In this document: one piece after another, positions 1 to 5,816 of the stretch
Layout of the letters: every line of letters starts with the position of its first letter
Position numbering within the stretch: position 1 is the stretch's first letter
From: Cytophagales bacterium
GTDB lineage: Bacteria > Bacteroidota > Bacteroidia > Cytophagales > Spirosomataceae
Direction: 5' to 3'
NCBI GenBank assembly: GCA_028868395.1
Contig: JAGWUO010000086.1
Span: forward strand, 1-5,816
Length of the DNA: 5,816 bases
Notes under the pieces: model-generated
The model's input: the letters and a program-made list of their open reading frames with translations, nothing else
What the model was told of the DNA's origin: nothing
Databases searched by the model: none
Program-made: the position numbers and the translations under genes

Positions 1-77
1 CGCGATTCTCCACTTGCCATCGCTAAGGAGGATGCAGCAAAACGAGTGCGTTGAAATTGGGCTAGAATAGTCGACAT
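1..77 (-). CDS. 5' end of a downstream gene, partial (possibly ProA-like)
   Basis: An ATG at 77-75 overlaps the TAA stop of the CotH gene by one base (TAATG), and the frame stays open for 25 codons to the window edge. The peptide begins MSTILAQFQRTRFAASSLAM and continues with A-S-G-E-S-R. The one-base overlap is typical of translationally coupled operon genes and is the main reason to accept this start; the sequence just upstream is A/T-rich, as is common before Bacteroidota starts. The pattern of Ala/Leu spacing followed by S-x-E-x-R faintly recalls the N-terminal helix of gamma-glutamyl phosphate reductase (ProA, proline biosynthesis), but 25 residues cannot establish this and the function should be treated as unknown. 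No signal peptide is seen, so a cytoplasmic product is likely. Confidence 0.6.
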   Translation of the reverse strand, partial: MSTILAQFQRTRFAASSLAMASGES

Positions 78-1729
78 TAACGTAAAATTTTGATTTGCTG
101 GACGGCACCGTCTTCTGTTTTCCAAGATAACAAGTAGGTTCCGGCTGGAAATGCAGACAAATCCAAAGGTTGAATCTGCTCTCCTGACCCAAAATTAGCG
201 TTTTTAGGCGACATAATCATCCGTCCCATCGCATCCGAAATAAAATAGGTCACTAAAGAAGGTTTGTCTAAACTAAATTTCCATTGAAATATTCCTGTCG
301 TGGAGGGATTAGGATACACGATGGATGAGGTCGTTTCTTCGCTTATGGCCAAAATAGGACTATCAAAGACAGCCATTTGGGCATCTAACCAAACAAGTCG
401 TCCCTGTATCCAATTTTTCAACCAATTCACTTCATCACTTAAGGTTGCCCCTACATAGTAATTAGGCCAAATCTTTTTACCCATTAGAGGGTATTTTTGA
501 AAATTCCTTGTCAGTGGGTCCTTTAATGCAACCTGCGCCGAATCAATCGTAGCAAAAAGAGTATTCGTATTCAAAAAGCTAGAGCGAACGGTCTTCCAAC
601 GCGTAGCTAATGCTTTGCGGAAACTCGCATCTTGAATTAATTTATTCCACCAAAAAGGCACTTGCCAATAATCGTTTTTGCCCCCGTCATTCTCCATCGC
701 CTTGTACACAAAGCCATCCGTCTTCCAACCATTCAAATAATCTGCATTACCGAAAGCGATATTAAAATCCCAGGCTGGCCCCATCTTGATTTTTCCACCT
801 AACGATTCTTTGTCTTTGTACAAATAGGTACTCAAGCGATAACCATCTACGTTCCTAGTGGCTTCGTTTAAAATAAAGTAATTCACAAAAGAGGAAACGT
901 CCATATAATCACGAAAGCTCGCCTTCGGATCATTCATATCTTCAGTCATCAATTTATTTTCCCAATTATTGATGTAATCTCGAATATAAATAAATTGTTG
1001 CTGAGTGATGATACCGTATTGGGGGTATTCGATTTGGAATTCACATTTTTGAGTTGCTGAAATACCGGAGGTATAATTACTTTTCCAAGAGGTGGAAGGC
1101 GATCCACTCGTTTTATCAATTTTAAGCAAATAACCTCCCGTCACATTGTCACCCGCATTTTCGGTGGGATATAAATCCGAGATAGGCACGCGATTCTTCC
1201 CTTGCTTGACTTTCTCCATTAAGATATATACTCCACGGTATTCATCATTTATGATGAGCTCCACGAATTTCGCCTTACTATTTAATAAACCTAAACGCCC
1301 CGCTACATTTTGGGCGATAAAATCGCGCATAAATGAGCGATCGTTATAGGATGCATTCAATACCCAATCCGATTCTTCTGGCATTTGAACAAGTGACAAC
1401 TTCTTTGCCTTTAGACCAGTGGTATCAGTCCATAATTCGATGCCATAAGGCTTTTTAACAAAGCCTGGTAAGAAATAAAAATCAGCTTGAGAGGTAGAAC
1501 CACGGTATTCAACACCAGCGACTGTCGAAATGCTAGGCGTGCTTGACACTTGATTTAATTGGCCCGGACCATTGTCAAAAATCTCCATTTGAACTGGGAT
1601 TTTAGGCTCATCTTGTATGACACGCGTTTTCGTATTGAAACGAACGATGGGAAGATTAGAGACGCTTAGACTTTGGCCATAAAAAAGTGAGGGCAACAAT
1701 AGCAGAAAGAAAACCAGGTGTCTTTTCAT
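77..1729 (-). CDS. CotH kinase family protein with T9SS type A sorting domain
   Basis: This is a 550-aa secreted protein. Residues 1-19 form a signal peptide (MKRH, then a Phe/Leu-rich core, no lipobox Cys). The CotH fold covers about 48-455: an RGSTS motif at 76-80 followed by KKPYGIEL (92-99), the DWVLNASYND segment (121-130), the strand pair NDEYRGVYILMEKVK (161-175), GGYLLKIDK (198-206), and the putative metal-binding MGPAWDFNIAFGN (316-328). The family's Trp-rich end follows, with PFWW near 358-361, RNF, WPN and LKNWIQGRLVWLD (437-449). Residues about 464-550 are a type IX secretion signal: YPNP at 472-475, MGR at 501-503, PAGTYLLSW at 528-536 and a terminal KILR. Characterised CotH proteins are atypical kinases that phosphorylate spore-coat proteins; the substrate here is unknown. 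The start directly abuts the stop of the upstream outer-membrane gene. The family assignment is secure, but kinase activity is inferred. Confidence 0.93.
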   Translation of the reverse strand: MKRHLVFFLLLLPSLFYGQSLSVSNLPIVRFNTKTRVIQDEPKIPVQMEIFDNGPGQLNQVSSTPSISTVAGVEYRGSTSQADFYFLPGFVKKPYGIELWTDTTGLKAKKLSLVQMPEESDWVLNASYNDRSFMRDFIAQNVAGRLGLLNSKAKFVELIINDEYRGVYILMEKVKQGKNRVPISDLYPTENAGDNVTGGYLLKIDKTSGSPSTSWKSNYTSGISATQKCEFQIEYPQYGIITQQQFIYIRDYINNWENKLMTEDMNDPKASFRDYMDVSSFVNYFILNEATRNVDGYRLSTYLYKDKESLGGKIKMGPAWDFNIAFGNADYLNGWKTDGFVYKAMENDGGKNDYWQVPFWWNKLIQDASFRKALATRWKTVRSSFLNTNTLFATIDSAQVALKDPLTRNFQKYPLMGKKIWPNYYVGATLSDEVNWLKNWIQGRLVWLDAQMAVFDSPILAISEETTSSIVYPNPSTTGIFQWKFSLDKPSLVTYFISDAMGRMIMSPKNANFGSGEQIQPLDLSAFPAGTYLLSWKTEDGAVQQIKILR

Positions 1730-4700
1730 CTAAAAATCGTATCCTAAGGTTAAGTAGGAAACCGGAGATTTCACTTCTTTATTTTCTACACCAAAGGCAT
1801 AATCGAATTTAACAAAATACCCAAAAATCGTCGCTCGCGCCCCAAAACCATAGCCCATTAAGAATGGATTACGAAAATCTGTCACCGTCGCTTGAAATGG
1901 ATTGGTTTTGCCTCCATAGACATTCGTATTGAAGCCATTCGTTTTCGCAAACGGACTAGAGCCAGACCAAGCGGTTCCTATGTCTGTAAAACCCACTAAT
2001 TGGACAGAATTAAGCACCGATGAGGATTCGATGGCCATCAAAGATTTAACGGGTAATCTCAGTTCCATATTCAAGAGCAAATGACTATTCCCGCTCAATT
2101 TATTCAAGGCAAAGCCACGCAAAGGAGCGATGAAATTACTCATAAAGACATCCCGATGAGCTAAATTAGCTAATCCTAATGGAGATTCCTGTGTACGCGT
2201 TTCTTGCTTATTAAATAACCAATTCTCCATCCCACCTAGCATGGAGGCTTGCGTCTGAGATCCCATTTGATGGGACGCAGATAAGCGAGAGGCAAAATAA
2301 AAGGAATTAGACAATTTCTTATAATAGCGTGCGTCTAGGCTTAATCGTGTAAAATCACCCGAATTAACCACTTCTTTATGCGCTTCTGCAAGCAAACTTA
2401 CACGTAAACCCGAACGAAGATTTTCTCCATAGGATACGGTATTGTCAAACACGTAATTTACCGAGGTCCCGGCATAACCTGAGTAATCCTCTGGGTTAGT
2501 CAATGATTGCTGAGAAAACAAACGATTAGTCGAATACATCCCTGTGATAGACAAACGGCTCAACAAATTAAAAGGATATGTCGCCGTTAAGGCAAATCGA
2601 TTAAATCGAATCTTTTGAGATTCAGATTCCGTATCCTGTCCTAACACTTTGCGGTCATATCGGAAGGTCCAATCTAGCTTATTTGCTAAATAACTATATT
2701 CTCCCCAAATATCCGTATTTCGTAAATTAGCCGTCAAAAAGGCTCCTGCTTTAAACAGGTGATTCTCTAATAAATCATTGGCCTTCACTTCATACCCATA
2801 GCCCAAACCTCGAATAGGATCAGATCTGAATTGTCCTTCAGAGCTATTCATCACAAAGGTATTCTCGTAATCAAGTGGACCGACTAATTTACCTGGCTCC
2901 CTTTTCAATCGAATACTTTGTTGACGCTCTAAACGAGCACGTCTTGTTTTCTTGGCTAGATCTGTTTGTTCATTATTCACAGGATCCACTACACTCTGAA
3001 CTACTGGGTCTATGATAGTGGGTATCCAAGCAGAATTTTTCATTTCATCCAAACTTGACCAAGTATAACGAGCAATTTTATCGGTTAAAATAGTTCTTTC
3101 TCTTGTTGAAATACCTGCAGGCCCCACTTCGAAATTTTCCCAAGCGACAGATCTAACGGCCATTTGCTGAAAGGTAGAATCACTCCATTGGAAGCGAATG
3201 AGTCGATTCCCATTGTTTTGGGCTTGTAAAAAATAAGCTACCGAATCCGAACGGAATTGAAAATTAAAGACTTTACCGGATGTTGAAAACAAGCGGGAGG
3301 GATTCTCTGGTTCATCTGGATTCCAAACAAAAGCAGAGGTAAAAGGAGCGGCAGGTGCCGGCAAAGAATCAATGTAACGATCTGTCAAATACAAGATACG
3401 GTTATCAGGAAGCCAGTGAGCTTCTGTTTCATCAAAAGCGTCCTTCGTCACCGGATTTAATCGATTCCGTTTTAAATCATATATCCCCACATCTACTTGG
3501 CCTTTTTCCATGACGCGAACGAGCATTTTAGTTCCATTCGCAGACATCTCCATCGCTAAATAGGATAGATTGGCTATTTTCTTCTTTTCGTCTCCCTTTA
3601 ACTTCCCTGACTTATCCATCGTAAAGGATTGGTACCAAGAGTAACCTTGATCAGAGAATAAAACGGCAAGCGAATTTTTACCAAACCAAGAAACGAGTGG
3701 ACCTTTACCTTCTGAAATACGATTCACATCTTTCAAACCAGATTGAAGAATAATTTGCGATTTTTTAGCCCCTAAAGTGTGTAAATGAACACTGTAACGG
3801 CCGGACTCATCACTTACCCACACCTCATGTAATCCATCCGGACTTAAGCGATAGGAATTCATCGTAGGTGTAGATGCAACATATTCATCCGTAGAAAACA
3901 CCTTCTGAGAATTCACCTCTAGCTGCTTCGCGTCGTTTAAATAATAGTCAAACCAATCCTTTAAGAACTTCGAAAAAGGCTTACGGATGGTACTCGATAT
4001 ACTCGATTGCTCACTACGAATGATACGCGTTAAATTTAAAATATTGCCAATCGATTGTTTTCCATAAGTAGCTGCGATGTAAGACCAGATCGATTGCCCA
4101 AGCAATTCTGCTTCTTTGCCTTTTGCCAAAGGAAGTTTGCGAATCTTGTTTTCGCTGATGATTTGGTAGGTAAAGCGACGCATTTCAGGGGAATCTCCTC
4201 TTGCAATGTAGGCTGCCATTCCTTGCACATACCATTCAGATACATTTAGTAACAAGGAACTCTGTAAAACGTCCTTCACCGAGCCACCATACAGTAAATC
4301 GTGTAAATAAATAGAGGCAACCTGTTTTGTCAATTCCTGCTTAAATGAGGCTAAATTTTCTTTAAAAGCAATTTCGATGCGAAACTTAGACAGATTCTCC
4401 TCTTCCACCTCTTTTGCATTCGCTAAGGATATGCCACCATTGCTTTGTAACCAGGTCTCGTGATTCGGATAAATAAATAACTTGATTTTTTGAACGGGCG
4501 AGTAAGAAATTAGTTCTGTCACTCGTACAAAATCGGATTCTAAATAGGCCAAAGTTGATTTAGCTAACGCCTCATTCTTATCTAAATAATAGACCTCGAA
4601 ATTAGAGCTGCCTACGTATTTCCAAGCAAATTTTTGGTATTGAATGCGGTGATTTTCTGAAATCCATTGCGAACCTTGTGCTATTAGCTGCGATTGGCCA

Positions 4701-4747
4701 AAGAACAAGGTGAATACTACTGCGAAAAAAAAGGTATAATTGCGCAT
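1730..4747 (-). CDS. Outer-membrane protein: pseudo-peptidase, TolB-like propeller and Omp85-like barrel
   Basis: This 1005-aa protein starts at the ATG at 4747-4745, because MRNYTFFF with a hydrophobic core to LIAQ (residues 1-24) is a clean signal peptide. An upstream in-frame ATG at 4873 would bury it behind 42 residues and overlap the oxidoreductase gene. Residues 25-270 resemble the peptidase MA-like fold but lack zinc ligands: QELTK (137-141) replaces HExxH and WYVQG (172-176) replaces WxxEG. Residues about 290-560 are a PD40/TolB-like propeller, with LSPDG and SDESG (301-316) and a second blade that includes LPDN and LTDR (446-457). A basic linker lies at 598-620. Residues about 650-1005 are a barrel with Omp85/D15 hallmarks: PLRGF (875-879), MELRLPV (894-900), GFTDIGTAW (919-927) and a terminal Phe. 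No POTRA repeats are seen. Such proteins are often labelled TolB-like or BamA/TamA family; transport or surface assembly is inferred and the substrate is unknown. Confidence 0.88.
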   Translation of the reverse strand: MRNYTFFFAVVFTLFFGQSQLIAQGSQWISENHRIQYQKFAWKYVGSSNFEVYYLDKNEALAKSTLAYLESDFVRVTELISYSPVQKIKLFIYPNHETWLQSNGGISLANAKEVEEENLSKFRIEIAFKENLASFKQELTKQVASIYLHDLLYGGSVKDVLQSSLLLNVSEWYVQGMAAYIARGDSPEMRRFTYQIISENKIRKLPLAKGKEAELLGQSIWSYIAATYGKQSIGNILNLTRIIRSEQSSISSTIRKPFSKFLKDWFDYYLNDAKQLEVNSQKVFSTDEYVASTPTMNSYRLSPDGLHEVWVSDESGRYSVHLHTLGAKKSQIILQSGLKDVNRISEGKGPLVSWFGKNSLAVLFSDQGYSWYQSFTMDKSGKLKGDEKKKIANLSYLAMEMSANGTKMLVRVMEKGQVDVGIYDLKRNRLNPVTKDAFDETEAHWLPDNRILYLTDRYIDSLPAPAAPFTSAFVWNPDEPENPSRLFSTSGKVFNFQFRSDSVAYFLQAQNNGNRLIRFQWSDSTFQQMAVRSVAWENFEVGPAGISTRERTILTDKIARYTWSSLDEMKNSAWIPTIIDPVVQSVVDPVNNEQTDLAKKTRRARLERQQSIRLKREPGKLVGPLDYENTFVMNSSEGQFRSDPIRGLGYGYEVKANDLLENHLFKAGAFLTANLRNTDIWGEYSYLANKLDWTFRYDRKVLGQDTESESQKIRFNRFALTATYPFNLLSRLSITGMYSTNRLFSQQSLTNPEDYSGYAGTSVNYVFDNTVSYGENLRSGLRVSLLAEAHKEVVNSGDFTRLSLDARYYKKLSNSFYFASRLSASHQMGSQTQASMLGGMENWLFNKQETRTQESPLGLANLAHRDVFMSNFIAPLRGFALNKLSGNSHLLLNMELRLPVKSLMAIESSSVLNSVQLVGFTDIGTAWSGSSPFAKTNGFNTNVYGGKTNPFQATVTDFRNPFLMGYGFGARATIFGYFVKFDYAFGVENKEVKSPVSYLTLGYDF

Positions 4748-4761
4748 TAGGTCAAAAGACT

Positions 4762-4781
4762 TTAAAACCAAATTTACAGAT
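4762..4781 (-). promoter_or_regulatory. Candidate Bacteroidota promoter in the only intergenic gap
   Basis: On the minus strand the 34-nt gap contains TAAATTTG (4776-4769), which matches the Bacteroidota -7 consensus TAnnTTTG. A transcript starting a few bases downstream would have a leader of roughly 15 nt before the ATG at 4747. No convincing TTG -33 element lies at the expected distance, where the sequence is T-rich coding DNA of the oxidoreductase gene. This is AT-rich sequence, so a chance match is quite possible. If real, it would let the outer-membrane/CotH gene pair be transcribed separately from the oxidoreductase. Confidence 0.25.
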
Positions 4782-5756
4782 TTAAACGGAAAATAAATGA
4801 TAAAATCGACGAATTGATGCTTCCGGATGCACAACAGATTTCCCGAGGATTTCATCGGTCCACTGTTTGGCAAAATAAGGACTTAAAGAAACCCCTTTCG
4901 ACCCAAATCCATTAAAAATTCCGGCAGCCTCCTGCGAATGAAATCCCACAAAAGGTCTTCGATCCTGTGTGGCGGGCCTAATACCCGTTTTTTGCTGAAC
5001 CAATTCGAAATTTTCTACACCCATTAAGGCTAATTTCTTTGTCAATTCCTCCAATGCCTCCGGAGTCGTCTGGTTCGTAAACTCCTTCCAACCATAGGTT
5101 GCCCCCACCTTAAAATGCCGAGAACCCAGCGGTACTATGAATCCGTTCTTATTCAAAATATACTCCTCTGATGGCTCATCGGTGCGAATTTCCATCAATT
5201 CCCCTTTAGCAGGCAAGAAGGGTAAACGCGACCAAAGTGGATTTTGCTGCCCGTGAAATCCTTCACAAAAAATCGCTTGACGACCCGTATATTGTACCTC
5301 CTTCAGCAAGCCTTTAGCAGCAAAATAGTTGCGAGAGCTGCGTAAAAGTGTTACAACATCCACCCAACCTGCCTGTTCCACCCAAACACCTTCCGATTCC
5401 CAACGTAAAAAATCATGATGTATCTGGTCTTTTCTCTCAACCAACCAGCTCTTCATTTCCTCATTAGCAAATGGTCGAAAAAGGGGCATCGGAAAGAAAA
5501 ACCGCTTACCTAGCAAAGATTCTAATCGTGGGTAAAAATCAAATAGGTAAGGAAATAATTCGTCCGCAAGCCAAGTCTGTTCTAATTTTCGACCCGTTAC
5601 TGGGTTGAAAATTCCACCGGCTGCTTGAGAGGAATTAAAATGGGTGGCAGGTGAATCCCAAATCTCAAAGGAAATTCCCGCCTCCAGAAAATGGTGTGCT
5701 AAAATGGTGCCAGCTAAACCCTGGCCTACAATGAGGAAGGATTTATCGTTTTTCAC
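4782..5756 (-). CDS. FAD-dependent oxidoreductase, D-amino-acid/glycine oxidase (DAO) fold
   Basis: This 324-aa protein is probably cytoplasmic, with no signal peptide or membrane span. The N-terminal Rossmann dinucleotide-binding motif is FLIVGQGLAG (7-16, GxGxxG = G11, G13, G16), and the second strand ends in EIWD (31-34), whose acidic residue would bind the FAD ribose. AAGGIFNPVTGRK (45-57) fits the pyrophosphate/flavin loop. The C-terminal part has TGIRPATQDRRPFVG (257-271) and NGFGSKGVSLSP (282-293), close in style to the FAD domain of MnmC and to ThiO/glycine oxidase. No MnmC methyltransferase domain is present. Oxidation of an amine or amino acid with release of H2O2 is the family expectation, but the substrate cannot be read from sequence. 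The GTG start is the only in-frame start: an upstream stop lies at 5780-5778 and the Rossmann strand begins seven residues in. It overlaps the preceding gene by 14 nt, which suggests translational coupling. Confidence 0.85.
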   Translation of the reverse strand: MKNDKSFLIVGQGLAGTILAHHFLEAGISFEIWDSPATHFNSSQAAGGIFNPVTGRKLEQTWLADELFPYLFDFYPRLESLLGKRFFFPMPLFRPFANEEMKSWLVERKDQIHHDFLRWESEGVWVEQAGWVDVVTLLRSSRNYFAAKGLLKEVQYTGRQAIFCEGFHGQQNPLWSRLPFLPAKGELMEIRTDEPSEEYILNKNGFIVPLGSRHFKVGATYGWKEFTNQTTPEALEELTKKLALMGVENFELVQQKTGIRPATQDRRPFVGFHSQEAAGIFNGFGSKGVSLSPYFAKQWTDEILGKSVVHPEASIRRFYHLFSV

Positions 5757-5816
5757 CTTGCACGCGACGAACGTGATCTAATACGAATTCTACTTGCTCA
5801 TCCATCGTACGATAGG
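5743..5816 (-). CDS. 3' end of an upstream gene, partial, function unknown
   Basis: Reading in from the window edge, a frame stays open for 23 codons and ends at TAA (5745-5743), 14 nt inside the oxidoreductase gene. The tail includes YRTMDEQVEFVLDHVRRVQ and ends G-E-K-R. It is amphipathic and highly charged, as expected of a C-terminal helix in a soluble protein. A 'T-x-E-x-V-x-x-V-x-x-H/A' helix is common at the end of fold-type I PLP enzymes (class V aminotransferases, cysteine desulfurases), but this is only a resemblance. The overlap with the GTG of the next gene supports it as the real upstream member of the operon. An internal ATG in the fragment would give only a 20-residue peptide, so a truncated larger gene is more likely. 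Confidence 0.55.
   Translation of the reverse strand, partial: YRTMDEQVEFVLDHVRRVQGEKR

Noticed and set aside
1146..1349. 67-codon plus-strand open frame
   Set aside because: It lies wholly inside the CotH-family gene on the opposite strand and shows no recognisable domain; it is best explained as a shadow frame.
1733..1760. Possible Shine-Dalgarno (TTAGGAT) before the CotH start
   Set aside because: The purine run ends about 12 nt from the ATG, too far for a good ribosome site, and Bacteroidota rarely depend on Shine-Dalgarno pairing; coupling to the upstream stop is the simpler explanation.
4036..4249. Two short open frames, one on each strand, of 69 and 64 codons
   Set aside because: Both lie inside the peptidase-like domain of the 1005-aa gene, whose frame continues uninterrupted with sensible protein sequence.
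4748..4873. N-terminal extension of the 1005-aa protein from an upstream in-frame ATG at 4873
   Set aside because: It would put 42 residues in front of a clear signal peptide and overlap the oxidoreductase gene by 92 nt; the ATG at 4747 gives a normal exported protein.
1..5816. CRISPR array, tRNA/rRNA, insertion sequence or rho-independent terminator
   Set aside because: Coding frames cover all but 34 nt of the window; I saw no spaced direct repeats, no cloverleaf-like segment, no transposase and no GC-rich hairpin followed by a T-run on the coding strand.

Overview
The window looks like Bacteroidota DNA, most likely the Cytophagales side of the phylum. The evidence is a C-terminal Por/type IX secretion (T9SS) sorting domain on the CotH-family protein, a TolB-like propeller fused to an Omp85-like barrel, no clear Shine-Dalgarno sequences, and a moderate, AT-leaning base composition (judged by eye, not computed). 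A genus cannot be assigned.

Everything is coded on the minus strand, so gene order runs from high to low coordinates: (1) the last 23 codons of an unidentified gene (5743-5816); (2) a 324-aa FAD-dependent oxidoreductase of the D-amino-acid/glycine oxidase fold (4782-5756, GTG start, overlapping gene 1 by 14 nt); (3) a 34-nt gap; (4) a 1005-aa secreted outer-membrane protein (1730-4747) with a degenerate metallopeptidase domain, a PD40 propeller and an Omp85/D15-type barrel; (5) a 550-aa CotH-kinase-family protein with a T9SS sorting tail (77-1729), whose ATG directly follows the stop of gene 4; (6) the first 25 codons of another gene (1-77), starting in a TAATG overlap with the CotH stop. The 34-nt gap is the only non-coding stretch and holds a possible Bacteroidota -7 promoter element. 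There is no terminator, RNA gene, repeat, mobile element or CRISPR array that I can support.

The spacing suggests one transcript or two nested ones. The FAD enzyme is probably cytoplasmic metabolism and may be linked to its neighbours only by transcription. The notable unit is the abutting pair of genes 4 and 5: an outer-membrane barrel with a periplasmic or surface propeller and pseudo-peptidase domain, followed at once by a T9SS-exported CotH-type putative kinase. The families are recognisable. Their physical coupling, the apparent loss of all zinc ligands in the peptidase domain, and the absence of POTRA domains before an Omp85-like barrel are the points worth following.
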